From Mesodorylaimus sp. YZB2_4 (taxonomy: Eukaryota; Nematoda; Enoplea; Dorylaimida; Dorylaimidae): DNA of 64,000 nucleotides. The DNA is taken from positions 310,001 through 374,000 of the forward strand of contig JASANH010000916.1 in NCBI GenBank assembly GCA_030248295.1. Reading direction: 5' to 3'. Position numbers and translations under genes: made by a program. Positions 10,798 through 28,443 of this stretch are shown one piece after another (within the stretch, counting starts at the first letter, position 1; each line of letters begins with the position of its first letter). Under the pieces are notes generated by a model. The model was given only the letters and a program-made list of their open reading frames with translations. It did not search any database and was not told where the DNA came from.

Positions 10798-12182
10798 CTA
10801 AAGAAAGGTAAGAGCAGGTAAGAGATGGGGTCGCGCGAAAAGTTCCTACTGCATGGCTCCATCAGCAGGAGTCAGAGATGTTTACGACGGCGATAAGTAC
10901 AGGAGCATGCAGGAATTGTTCTGGTGGTCGAGTAGCCTGCTGGATGGGATATGGTTTGTTACACACAATCGACCTTTTGAGTGAGCTATGGATTTATTTT
11001 AACTGTCACAAATCATATCATCGCCAGATGGTAGCAGAGAGTACAGGGCTGGCAATATAGGCCTACGGACTTGCAACTCAAATAATTCACGCGTTTTTAA
11101 AAATTTGAAAACGATACTTGAGAATCACTTAGTACGCAGGACGGGATTTTGTTTTCGAGAAAATTTTAAAAAATTTTACACTGTTAAGCAATACGAGTCA
11201 GGAGTGGGCGCTCGACATGCTAATGAACTGTCGAGCTGATCGAAGGTGCCTTTGAGAATATCGTAGTGGAGTATCTTTGCAGTAAGTTATCCTGTGGAAG
11301 ATTTATCTGCCATTGAAGGAGATCTTACAAGTCAGGGCTGGCGTGACTGCGGCTCGCACCTTCGAATTGACATCTTTGACGCAGAAAGTTACAGTATGAA
11401 TAATAATGGCGAAGATTCTTTGCGGCGGTGACGTTCAATAATCCATTAATCCCAGACCAGCCGTAGCGCAAATTCAACAAACTTACGGCGATTTGGACGA
11501 TGACAGTTTTGAACTATTGGAAAAGTTTCTGAATCAATCAATCGATTAGGAACCAATCATCAATTAGACCCGGTAAGTTGACACCTGGTCATATTTCATT
11601 TCATGCTGTATTGGTTTAGGGGTGTTTCACTCGCAGATTTGGACCTTCAGGACGGTGCAAGAGCGTTGTTGAACCTTTGCCGCCCATCGACATCTCCTAT
11701 TCCGTCTTTTTCTTCGTTCGCCTTGTCGGTCAAAGAACATCGCCTTCTGGTCGGCGAACTCGTTGGCTAGACACAGTGAGTGAGGTTGAACCAACAGTAC
11801 TAAGCATCAAATAAAAAGCCAATTTCTTTAGGGACAAACCTTGGCCACAATTCCAACTTTGGGGCGAATGGGTTCCCTGATTTTTTGGGAGCGACAGACA
11901 GAGAAGCAAGAAATAAGACCAGTTATGACTTGGTTTATAGCTGATATTGCCAGGTTTCGAAATAAATGCTACAAAAACTTTGTCGCCCTTGTAAGGCATC
12001 CAGTGAAATGGTGAGTTAAGCCCTCAAATTTATAAAAAATACTCAGTGAAGCAACCTAGATGGTACGTTGGTCTGATGTTCTGATCAGAAAATGATGCAG
12101 CAGAATTCAGAGTTTTCTCTTTGGAGGCACAGAGCAGATACGAATCAAAGAATAGATTGCATTAGTGTGACACATTTTGTTT
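10798..12182. other. Stretch with no assigned gene
   Basis: No complete gene is supported here. A 46-bp minus-strand segment (11564-11519) has good splice-like borders and could be an upstream exon of the unrecognised gene at 9748-10797. A minus-strand open segment starting at 11999 (MPYKGDKVFVAFISKPGN) is Tudor-like only in a very loose sense. Neither could be linked by phase. Confidence 0.3.
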
Positions 12183-15029
12183 CTACACTTCCCTACTTCT
12201 ACACAAATCTTTCATATCTTCACTGCAGTCGTCCTGGGCTCCGTTATTTGTCAGTACAACAAAGCTCGATTGCAAGGAATGCATGCGTCGTCGTGGTGTC
12301 ACAGGCGCAAATTGTTCTCCCATGGTCCCGCCATTCATTTTCCCGTTTTCCCCTCCATTATTCAGAATTGGAGTCAATGGAATTTGAGTCAAATCTACTC
12401 CCATTCTCAGTCGATCCACCGAAGCTGACATGAACGGGGTGGTGGCCTCCTGTTGGTCTTCGGTCATTGTATAAGCGTCTTGGCTCGAACGACGTTCACT
12501 GACGCCATTACTCTGAGATGGAGGATGAAGATGATTGTCAGGCGTCACAGGGCGTTTTACTAAAAGATGATGTTTCAATATTTGAAAAGCAAAGCAAAGG
12601 AAAGTTAAAAGGTGCAAACTCACTCGGCGATCGACCTGAACCACCTACCAGTTCGAGAGCATGAATGCGTGCTTCCAATTCCGTCACACGATTGCCAAGA
12701 ATTCTGAAAGGTCCAGTATGCCAATTTGAAGAATGGGGACCTACTATGTGTTGTTTCGCTGTGATAAGAACTATTCCTTGCCTAGCGGGTCTCTTATGAA
12801 TCCTATTCCCCTGATTGGCCAGTTTAGTGCCAGTGGCTGCTCCTGACTTGCTAATCTGGTACCAGTTGCTGCTCCTGATTGGCCAGTTCTCTAATTAGGG
12901 GCTGGATAACCGACAGTCTTACTTGTGCTAAATGATTGACTCTTGATTGACTCTAAGTACAATGATAGTACCTAGATTGTGTCAGTTACGAGCTGTCTTA
13001 GTTTCTGATTGATCAGTTCCTTGATTCAGACGACAGATTAGCAGAACTTTGCCTGCCCTCTATCCGTAACAGTTTCCATCACCTATTTTCTAATCAGGCG
13101 TACTGACAGGCTCTTACTTATTGGCTTTTCTTTGATGTGATAATGCTAAATTCCTGTCATTCAGTGCATCATTCAAAGCCGATGCCAGTGTTCGATAATC
13201 GACGGGCACATCGCTGCCATCTTGCGACAACTGAAGTAATTGCCGAACTAAAATAAACTTAGCTTAGAAATTTGGGCAGCTGCCTTTTAATCGAACGTAT
13301 TGTCTACCCTGTTTTGGTGTAATCAATGGATAAAGCCCTTCAGCCAACATGGCGGCTGCTGTTGCCGGTCCTCCTGTGGCTGCAGCTCGACCATTCTGAC
13401 CCGCGCCAGATGTGGAAGCCATGCCACCACTGGGTGATCGTAGCTCGCTTAGTTCCATGGATTTTGTTGCGGACATTGATGAAAATGCGCTTTTTAAAAT
13501 CGGTTTTCTCTTTTCTAAACAACTTTTATATTTCGATAATTCAGCTTTACGTAAGCCATTCTCTTCGCGTGCGTGTTGAAGTTGCTCTTTTAAGAAACGA
13601 TTTTCTGCCACCAACTGGTCAACATCGGCCACGACTCGTCGATCATCACCGTTTAAAATGTAATTCAATTCTTTGTTTAAACGTTCGGCTTTGTTCTTGA
13701 AAGCATCTCTTTCAATGACCAGCTCCTCTTTTTCACACAGCATTGATTTCAGATCTCGTTCCAGCTGGGCATGCTAAAATGAAATATGAGCACATTTTTA
13801 ATAAACAGGTGGGCGTAAATTTAAATTTGGCGGGAATTAAGAATTTTAAACTTACCTCAATTTTTAAACGTTCAAATTCGTCAATAATAGCTGCTGTAGC
13901 CACTGCGCTGTCATCTTTCGATGTACTTCTTGACAGTGGTGCCACGGGAGCGATGACCAGCGTCGTCAAATCAGTTTCATCTTTCGATGCAGCCGACGCC
14001 GAAGAAGACATGGATTGTAATTTATATCTAGCTAATTGCTGACGTAATAATTTGTTATCGCCTCTCGATTCTTCTATTTCGCCTTTCATTTTCTCCAATT
14101 CGCGTTGTAATGACCTATTTTCTTCATTTATACGATTTAAGAGATCAAGTAAATTTTGATGTTGTTCATCAGCAACTGTTTCTTTGCGATTACGTTCACG
14201 TTTCTGTGCCAATAAAGCTGATTTTAAAGCTCGAGTACGTTCGGAATAGTCGATAGCTTGGGCCTTATATTGATCACGTTCCAACTGACAAGTGGCCAAT
14301 TCTTGACTAACGGCTAATAAGGCTTCGACTTTGCTGTCGAATTTTCGTTGCAGAGTTTGGTACTAGAATATAAAAGATTTTGTGGATTTTGATGATGTGT
14401 GCAGCGTCAATGTGTTCGAACAGAAAGTTCCATGAAAATCGTTTATACGTGGCATATAGTAGAGTACATCTAATTGTCAGAGGAGAGATATTTCCCCGAG
14501 AATATCAGCAAATATCAGATTGAAGTAAACAATTTTTTTGTAAAGCGATTTGTTTAAATGGAGCCTACTGTAGTGTCCTGTCAGTACAGCCCATATATAT
14601 ATAAATATATCCACAGCAGCATATATACAGTATATATATATATGTACGAATACGAATATGTATACGTACATTACTTATACATATATTTCATGACCTCGTA
14701 CAAGGTTTTCGAATCATCTGCGGACTGTACATATATAAAACTAGCGAAGAAACTAAAATATGATGTCTCAACATTGAGTCGCAGCAGGAAGAATTCGTGT
14801 GCCTATGGCCAGACTTTCTGCTAGGGGCTCATCATTTTCAAAGAGATAAACGACCATGATTTTTTTAAAAAGTCCGAATTTATAACTACTTCCGTAATTT
14901 AAACCCATCGTCAGATATACATATTTATTTTTAAAAAAGGCAAAAAAATACCGAAAGCTGTTTTACCTCACATAATAAGTCTCTATATTCTGTTTCTGAA
15001 TGAGATCGATGCCCATCAGAAGACGCCAT
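12183..15029 (-). CDS. CCDC149: CCDC149 homologue, complete, six exons, 540 aa
   Basis: Exons 15029-14967, 14362-13856, 13773-13308, 13247-13118, 12703-12624 and 12559-12183 join with GT-AG borders into a 1623-nt frame ending in TAG. Diagnostic stretches are SKVEALLAVSQELATCQLER, KAERLNKELNYILNG and KILGNRVTELEARIHALE, which match coiled-coil domain-containing protein 149 in order. Residues ~20-265 are heptad-rich coiled coil and the last ~130 residues are Ser/Pro/Gln-rich and probably disordered. Length is close to vertebrate CCDC149. The family's molecular role is poorly defined. For exon 5 the donor at 12624 (GTGAGT) was chosen over one at 12649 because only it keeps phase with exon 6. The final exon is least certain because the C-terminus is not conserved. 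Confidence 0.88.
14595..14690. repeat. AT microsatellite in CCDC149 intron 1
   Basis: Runs of atatatat and tatacgta-type words within the first intron. Simple-sequence DNA with no other signal. Confidence 0.7.
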
Positions 15030-18000
15030 AATCGAGGGATATAAATTTATATTTTAGGTTGATCGACGAGATGTAACGTTTTATAAAAGGTTGTCACGAC
15101 CAGTGAAAATCGAGAAACCTAACGAAATGTCACGAAAGAAGCCTTTTAAAGTCCTAAACAGCACGAGCTCGTTTTTTAAATGAATATCGTTTTCGCCGAA
15201 TGAATGAAGGAAACGTGTGCTGACGCATGAAAACGAAGCGTCGAGCCGTCTTCTACCATGTACGTACGGACAGTAATATATGGGAGAATGTACACAAACG
15301 GACTCCCGGCCGACGCGAATGAGAGGAAGGCGGCTAGCTGATATGGTCGCTTCGATACACGCCAGTCCAACCCACGCTTCCACAAAGCCGGCTTCGTTCA
15401 TTCGTGCATCCAAAACACGGCTTCGTATTGATCGAGCGCTGCTGCTCGTCCAGGCGTGACGTACATGGCCATGAAGGGGGCTAGGGTGTCTCGTGGGCCA
15501 AGGAAGGCACGGCGAGGAACTGAGGCACCGTCAGGGTACTATAAAAACACTGTCCTCTATTGGTGGACTAGTTTGGTTGGTAATGAGGTTAGCCAACATG
15601 AAAGAGACCGCAAAGGGAAATGCTTTAATTATGCACCCAGATGCTTGTCAGGGTGAATCGAATTCTGATGATTTTTTGTCGTGAAACAAGGACACCATGC
15701 TTTTATAAAATTAGCCCAATAAAATGTTTTGTCGCCTTTTATTATAACCATATCTTATCGCCAGCAGAAAACATAAACACGTGAGCACCGGAGACCCTGG
15801 CATTTCACCCCCCCCCCCCCTTCCGCTTATAAGCAGAGATGGAATGGCTGTCTGATCACACATTTTAGTGTCTTTAACCTCCCAAGTGCATGTATTTAAA
15901 CTATTAAACTGTAACCACGTTAGTTATGCCTACAATTATGCCTAGCGCAGGGTTTGATTCAGGACCCTCATGCAAATGTTGTGGCTGAAAGGATTTAAAA
16001 AATGATTATAGATGCGTTTGGTTTCACAGCCAAGAAAGCTCTTATTTTTCGCAATTAGATCTTTCAAACCATGATCACAATAAGGCCTGGCTAGTGCTGC
16101 TAATGGGTGCCAACATTCCATCCAAATGTATGCATAAAAGTTTCTTTGAAACCTGAAATTTAGAACTTTTGAGCTGTTAGGATTTCAGCGTTGATAGAGG
16201 TTGGGAATCCCAAAAAAACAGTTGCTTTTTGGGAACAAACCCAAAGAAAACTTGATAATGGATCCACTTCCTGGCAAATACTCGCGATCAATGTCAGATC
16301 AGTCGCTGAAGTGAAACCGAGCCAAGAAGTAACATATCGCATTGGCAGATTGGATACAGTAGGAAGCTGAGGCTGTTGGACATCTCACAGTCACACTCCT
16401 TGCCAACGACATTGGAGGAAGCTTGCGGGCCTGATCACCCTGGTCGACTGGGGGTTTCTGACAGATCAGTTTGAGCGGGCGACCAGATTCATGATCCCGG
16501 TGTAGTTAAGCCACATTTTGGAATACATAGTAATAGTAGCAGAATTGCATTTTCGAAAGACAGGGTGATGCGACCGGAGCAGCTAGCAATGCTCCCACCA
16601 TTGTCATTGACGGGGTATCTGATCGTGAGTAATGGCCAACAGGTTGACCTTCCAGTCTGTGAATGCGATCTGTTGCTTCTTGGCTCGCCTACCTCAGCGA
16701 CTACTTTGAGATTGATCATGAGTATTCGCCAGTCATTGTATCCACGATCCGTTTTTCTTTGAGTTTGCTCCCAAAAAAGCAGCTGGTGCGAGCCCACTCA
16801 TATATCAAAGACCCTGCACCAACGTTCATTTATTTATTTTTTCTTATCTTCAATCTACAGTATGTACGATTTGACAGTCTGATCTAACAAATCGAATGAC
16901 GTACTGTTTATGGCCAGACTGAACGAATGGCTATGATTTCGCAGATTGGATACTTTGGTCATGAGACTTACCTGGTTGAAGTGATCTTGTGCGCGGGAGA
17001 CAAGCAAAAATTATGCATAGCCGTAACTTCATGCCAATCTGGCTATGACTGATCGTCTTCGTTGCTTGGGCGCATGCCACTTTGTCATACTTCAGCCACT
17101 GCAATAAGAAAGCCAGAAATAAAGGCAATCTCATGTGCAAGTCCAAAGTCTTTTGGAGAAAAAAGGGGCACGGTATGCAAAATTTTCGACTAGGACAAAT
17201 TGGAAACCGAATTGGTTACTTTTTGTAGGATATTATTTGAAGTCTTGACATTTTTCAGCAAGATTAAAATGTAGTCATCGCAGATTTTGCTGAAGCACAC
17301 TTTGATGTGGGTCTTAATATGTTTCTGATAAGAAATAACGGCTTGGCGGGACTGGAAAACACTGGGACAACTTTGGTAGCGACAATGAAAAAGATAGCAC
17401 AAACCTAATCATTACTTTTAGAAGAGGTTCTGTTCAGTCCTCTGTCAAATTGTGGCAGTGGAAATGGCGTGGTCACCACGACCATGTCAACCAAACACTT
17501 TGCCTTCCCTTCTGCCTTCTGTTCACTCACCATCCTTCTGTACCCCATGTATCGTCAATCAGAGATCATTTGCAAAATATATGCTCATATTCAAAATAAT
17601 TTAAAATAATAACAAGAAAATACATACTGTGTATATCCTTGTTTAATTATCAACGAAGCAAGATTTCATGTTAGAAAATGCTCAGCATAAAACTTTTTCA
17701 TTTTTCCGTCAAGTAAAATTTGCCGCTAGGAAAATTCCCATACCGGAATAAACCTGTTGTTCTCACCTGTGATCTTAATTCGCATTGACTGAAAAAATGT
17801 AGATTACTCGCAGGCACACCTGATTTCGTGCGACTTTTCATGTGTCTTTCATATGCACCCCTAGTCCACACATGACCGTATAAGGACGAGTTCTTTGCGA
17901 AAGACAGATAGGCCGACGTTGACCAGACTTGAAGATACTATCGCATGGATGGCGCCCGTTACGCGACCTACAATCGTTGTGCGCAGAAGAGGAAACGGGC

Positions 18001-18342
18001 ATGACGATGTCATTAGAAAGAAGGGGGAGATGGTTGGCTCCACCGCAAATTATCGCACCTTGGACTACAAAAAGTGCTCGCGTGCAGTGTACAGTTCGTA
18101 CAGATCATACCCCGCCCAGACAGTCCGCATTGCATGGCACCAGCCAGTACAGTGCGCACCTTATACGTCTATATATAGATGCCCCAGAAAAATTACTAAA
18201 CGTTTGTTTCGTCGTGTCTGCTCGGCTTGCCCTGCAATTGCCGATCGTAGACGCCTACTGTTTAGTTAGTTGACTAGTGGCCAGGTCAGGTGCGCAGTGC
18301 AGTGTGGTGACTTGATTTGGACATTCGTGTAATCCGAGAGCC
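15030..18342. other. Intergenic region between CCDC149 and P5CS
   Basis: CCDC149 (minus) and P5CS (plus) diverge from this 3.3-kb spacer, so it must hold both promoters. I see no coding region. It contains a C10-plus homopolymer near 15809 and the diverged inverted repeat at 16219-16785. A tata-like cttatacgtctatatatag lies near 18158-18178, about 165-185 bp upstream of the P5CS start codon, which is compatible with a core promoter plus 5' UTR. Confidence 0.45.
16219..16785. repeat. Diverged inverted repeat with ~135-bp arms
   Basis: Arm 16219-16355, reverse-complemented, aligns with 16651-16785 at roughly 75 percent identity by eye. Shared words are cttcttggctcg, ctcagcgact and tttctttgagtttg/tttctttgggtttg. 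The ~295-bp centre is unique. This looks like an old foldback or MITE. Confidence 0.6.
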
Positions 18343-24107
<5,765 letters not shown>

Positions 24108-25350
24108 ATGAGGAGAAACTCAAACATTTTGACTTGAGCAAATACATAACTGGAAAAAATTGCTTTGCTGGTCCAAGTGCAAAATATTGCCATATTTTAA
24201 TGTTATGTATTTTATTCTCTAATTTTTCCTGCGCCTGGCTTATGGTCTACTGGATGGGTATACAATAAGGTTCATTTTTTGAAGTTCCCAGTGTCCTGGG
24301 GCTCTAAATCCTGCGTTCCCAGAACTAGCAAATGCATACTCCCACAGATATGTTGCTGCACGCAAAGGCACAAGCGGTGGTCCCGAATACAGGAGCACAT
24401 TCATTCATCAAAAAAATAGCTGGATTGAACGATGTCTGGGTCTTGCAGCAAACATGGCTTCTCGGCGCAGTCTTGCGGAAAGCCAAGTCAGATAGCTTTT
24501 ACGGCCCCCTGGAGAAAAAAAATGTTTTTTCTGTGGGCTCTTTCACTGCTAGCCTAGTCTACTAAAAAAGGCCCCACAGCCTAGGTTGCTAAAAGGTAAG
24601 GAGCTTATCAGCCGCTCGATACCACAAAGCTGCAGTAGTTTGTAAACAAGGACCTAGGCGGGGCTGTCAATCACAGAGGATTCATTCAGGCGTAGGAAGC
24701 CGCAGTAGCAGCGAGTAACAACACTCTCGCATGTTCCACTCGAAGGTTGTCCTTATTACAGGCAGTGGTTGACTAGATTTGATGCGATATGTGCATTAAA
24801 CATTGGGTACAGTAAAGTATTTCAGGTTCCAGTGCTGGTATTGGTGCTTCTTTGGCTATTCGATTTTCGGCTGAAGGGACGAGCGGACTGATCATTCATG
24901 GCCGGAATGAGGCCGCGTTGCAAAAGGTTGAAGAACAGTGCTTACAAGCGAATGGAAATACACAAGTACGGCTTTCTGTGGCTTACTGCTACAGCCCAGC
25001 CAGACCTGCTGTGCTATCATATGCGCGGCTGTCTCCCCGACAGATTGCCTCGTAAAAATCCCCACATATAAACATGCAGTTTGCCGCAGGCACTTCACGG
25101 AGTACTACGTAGGGATAGCTCAGAGACTTCTGACTCGAGCCTCTGTGCTCTCTCGATTGGTTTGTGCTTGTTTTCCATTTACTGTCGTCTACATGAGAAA
25201 ACAGAGTTTTCGAACACCGGTTGCCCAAGGCCATATTTTTTTATGTCTGTTTTCTGGCAGGTAAATAATGCTGCTATATGGGATCCTAGTAATTTCCAAC
25301 AGTCCACGACGGAGCTCTTATGATAAATTGTTTTCCGTCAATGTTCGATC

Positions 25351-25690
25351 TGTAATAGTCGACAACTTGCTAACCTCGAAACGTTTACTCAAGTCCCCAA
25401 GCATATGAAATACGGCAGTGTACATATAAGGTTAAAACATCATCGCAACTGGTTACAGGCGGGCCATTCTCGACCATTGTCCGCAATCGATAATGGCGGA
25501 CAATGGCGGTCCATATACGGCTCGTTGGTTTGCATAGCGCCGCATGGGGTGGGCGAGGTGCGGCCTAACACTAATACCTACGCGGACACGCACTTACATA
25601 CTTACGTTTACGGAGGACATTAATGATCATACACGTACTGTACAGCATCTAGGCTTACTGTACCAGCTAGGAGGAGGGATATCTATTACA
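25351..25690 (-). repeat. 3' LTR of the Gypsy element
   Basis: 340 bp, beginning TGTAATAG and ending CTATTACA, so the termini are 8-bp inverted repeats. It matches 33400-33739 base for base as far as I could read. On the coding strand it is preceded by a short purine run (GGGAGAA), the likely polypurine tract. The pol frame runs 64 bp into it. Confidence 0.95.
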
Positions 25691-28443
25691 TTCTCCCGGG
25701 CGGGTGACGAGTTTGCTCCTGCCGAGTGGCCCGGAATTTGTCGTGGTCGCAGATTGTAGTGTCGCACAGTGGAGCTCGGGGGTTGTCGTTTGATCGTCGG
25801 CTTCCGGTTAGTCGTGACGGTGGTAGGTTCCGTGGCGGTTGGTGTTGGTGGTGGCTGTGGCGTTGAGTCTTGGAGATGGCGCGGTCGTGGCGGTGGTGCT
25901 GGTTTAGTACGATTGACGTGGATCCAGCCTATCCGGAATTTGGAGTGCCGAACCGAAATGTTTGGGCCACGGACATCCTTTATGACAAACGGTCCTGTCC
26001 AGCGGTTTTGTAACGCTTTACTGGTGCCAGTTTTCGCGGCTTGGTTTTTGACCAACACTTTTTCACCCGGCCGATAGTGATGCATTCGCGCGGTCTTGTC
26101 GTATTGTTTCTTCTGTTTGTGCTGCGCGTGCACAATGTTTGCGTGAGCTGCCTCGTGTGATTTCGTTAATAGTGCTTTCACGGTTTCTGCATAGCTGTCC
26201 ATGTCAACTAAATATGGTTGCGGTTGAGGCGGCATTTGAAACGCTCCCGGGGTTCGGGGGGTTCTGCCGAAGTTAAGTTCGAACGGCGAATATTTGGAGG
26301 ACGCGTTAACAGACGTATTATGAGCATATACCGTATATGGCAACAGTTCGTCCCACATTACCTGCATATCGGGGTTACGTTTGGTGCGGGCGTATATGCG
26401 CAGCATGGTACCCAGACTTCGATGCCATCGTTCGATCAGGCCGTCTCCTTGGGGGTGATAAATGGATGAGTAGTTGTGCGTGATGCCAAAAATTTCGCAG
26501 ACGTCCTTCAGCGTGCTGGCGCGAAGGTTACTTCCATTATCGGAAATGAGGCGTTTTGGTGGTCCGTGCCGCAGTACGACTAATTCAATGAATGCTTTTG
26601 TCAAGGTTGTGGTGGAGACGTCGGGTACGGCGATTGCTTCGACATAACGTGTGAGATAATCGATGAAACTGATCGTGAAGCGATTGCCCGTTTGTGTATG
26701 ACCCTTGATTGGGCCTTTGATATCGACTGCTACGAGGGTCCATGGTGTGGTTGGAGGTGGGATCGGACATAACGGCGCCTTAATATAGTTTCGTGGTGCT
26801 TTCTGTTTTGCGCACTCAAGACATGTACTGCAGTATTCCTTGATATCTTTGAGCATTGTGGGCCTAAAAAATAGCGGTTTCAAGCGAGCGACGGTTTTCT
26901 GTGTGGCCATGTGTCCACAGAATGGGCTGTCGTGATAGAGCCGTAGAATTGCTGGCACTAAGGTGGATGGTACGCATAAACGTTTTTCGATGTCGCTGAC
27001 GCAGTGGTACAGGAGCCCATTTTTAAACTGAAAATTGTTATTTTCGTGTGGGTTTCCATTCCTTTCTCTTTCGATAATTTCTTGGATGATGATGCCGAAA
27101 ATACGATCTCGTCTTTGTGCTGCAGCCCATTCTTCCCAGTCCACAACTGGAGCCAGTAATTGCGGTAACCCTGCAATAATAGTGTTTGTCCATTTTTCTG
27201 TGGGCTTGGTTTCTGACCATTCTGCTTGTGATGTGCTATTCGGGGCGGATGGCGACTGTGCTGCCCCAAGTGCGCCGGGTAAATAAGTTTGAACAAACGA
27301 GTGTGCGTTCTGTAATGCCGCCCACAGATAATTGACCATTTCTTCCGCTGGAATAGCTGTGGTGACCTGATTTGGTTCCTCTGACTGATGATCCGTGGGG
27401 CATATTGGTGGTCGTGACAAGGGGTCGGCATTATTTCTGTTTCCAGGTCGGTATTGGAACGTGATCTTATATTGCTGTACTAGCATACCCCATCGTGCCA
27501 ATCGTGGGTTTGAGTGTTGTTTTTCGAAGATGCTTTTAAGAGCCTGGTTATCCGTGACGACCGTGATTTCTTGTCCATATAAAAGCGTACGGAAGTGCTC
27601 TAAACTGGCTACGATCGCCAATGCTTCCAATTCCCATATGGCGTAGTTTCTTTCGTGCTTGTTCAGTGCCCTTGCGTAGTACGCCACTGGGTGATCCCCG
27701 TCGGGGTATGGTTGGGATAGTACGGATCCCAAGCCCGTGATTGAGCTATCTGTTTGTAGAATCCATGGCTTTTTGAAATTCGGATGTGCTAAAATTGGCG
27801 CGTTCACGAGAGACTCTTTTATTTTCCAAAATGCTTGGTCTTGCTGCTGCCCCCATTCGAACGGTGTATTTTTGCATAGCAGTTTGTGCAGTGGGCGAGC
27901 GAGCGATGCGAAATTTTTGATAAAACGTTTGTAATAGACTGGCAACCCCAGGAATGATCGCAGCTCCGTTGCGTTTTTGGGTGGCTCACATGTTTTAATC
28001 TTTTCGATTTTCTGGGGATCGGGCTGGACACCATTCTGGCTGATCTGATATCCGAGGTACCGCACTTCTTCGCATAGGAACTGACATTTTTCAGGGCGTA
28101 GTTTCAGTCCCGCTTCATACAACCGTTCCAGGATGGCCTCCAGACGCTCATTGTGTTCTTGCATTGTGCGGCCGAATATGAGAATATCGTCCAAATAGGT
28201 CAGACACGTCTTGAATTGCATCCCAGCAAGGATGAGGTCCATTAGTGACTGAAAAGTGGCTGGTGCCCCTTTTAGTCCAAAAACCATGCGCGTTGGCTGA
28301 TAGTGGCCTGTGTGTGTGACAAATGCTGCTTTCTGTTGTGCACTATCGGATAGTGGTATTTGGAGGTACCCCCAAGCTTGATCTAACGACGTGAAGTACT
28401 GGCTTTCGCCGACAGCGTCGATCAGATCGTCGATTCGTGGCAT
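25627..28443 (-). CDS. pol: Gypsy pol: reverse transcriptase, RNase H and integrase (938 aa open frame)
   Basis: The frame opens within the reverse transcriptase. The active-site box is YLDDILIF at residues 83-90. RNase H follows at ~225-335 (LQTDSSITGLGSVLSQ, TDNQALKS). The integrase zinc finger is at ~505-545 (YHDSPFCGHMA to CSTCLECAKQK), its core has VAVDIKGPI, ISDNGSN and GLIERWHRSLG carrying the three acidic residues, and a GPF/Y-like end reads NRWTGPFVI. The frame ends inside the LTR. The first part of the reverse transcriptase is in another frame (28343-30388), so a break lies near 28500, upstream of the first Met at 28443. Whether it is a programmed shift or damage is unknown; a shift inside the polymerase domain would be atypical. 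Confidence 0.93.
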   Translation of the reverse strand: MPRIDDLIDAVGESQYFTSLDQAWGYLQIPLSDSAQQKAAFVTHTGHYQPTRMVFGLKGAPATFQSLMDLILAGMQFKTCLTYLDDILIFGRTMQEHNERLEAILERLYEAGLKLRPEKCQFLCEEVRYLGYQISQNGVQPDPQKIEKIKTCEPPKNATELRSFLGLPVYYKRFIKNFASLARPLHKLLCKNTPFEWGQQQDQAFWKIKESLVNAPILAHPNFKKPWILQTDSSITGLGSVLSQPYPDGDHPVAYYARALNKHERNYAIWELEALAIVASLEHFRTLLYGQEITVVTDNQALKSIFEKQHSNPRLARWGMLVQQYKITFQYRPGNRNNADPLSRPPICPTDHQSEEPNQVTTAIPAEEMVNYLWAALQNAHSFVQTYLPGALGAAQSPSAPNSTSQAEWSETKPTEKWTNTIIAGLPQLLAPVVDWEEWAAAQRRDRIFGIIIQEIIERERNGNPHENNNFQFKNGLLYHCVSDIEKRLCVPSTLVPAILRLYHDSPFCGHMATQKTVARLKPLFFRPTMLKDIKEYCSTCLECAKQKAPRNYIKAPLCPIPPPTTPWTLVAVDIKGPIKGHTQTGNRFTISFIDYLTRYVEAIAVPDVSTTTLTKAFIELVVLRHGPPKRLISDNGSNLRASTLKDVCEIFGITHNYSSIYHPQGDGLIERWHRSLGTMLRIYARTKRNPDMQVMWDELLPYTVYAHNTSVNASSKYSPFELNFGRTPRTPGAFQMPPQPQPYLVDMDSYAETVKALLTKSHEAAHANIVHAQHKQKKQYDKTARMHHYRPGEKVLVKNQAAKTGTSKALQNRWTGPFVIKDVRGPNISVRHSKFRIGWIHVNRTKPAPPPRPRHLQDSTPQPPPTPTATEPTTVTTNRKPTIKRQPPSSTVRHYNLRPRQIPGHSAGANSSPARENVIDIPPPSWYSKPRCCTVRV

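Noticed and set aside
24966-25260. Exon 3 of SDR copy 1
   Set aside because: No segment resembling the VVGDI/LDVL exon was found between exons 2 and 4; treated as lost.
25405-25623. Identical 72-aa open frames at 25405-25623 and 33454-33672
   Set aside because: They are the same stretch of LTR read on the strand opposite the element's genes; no protein is indicated.
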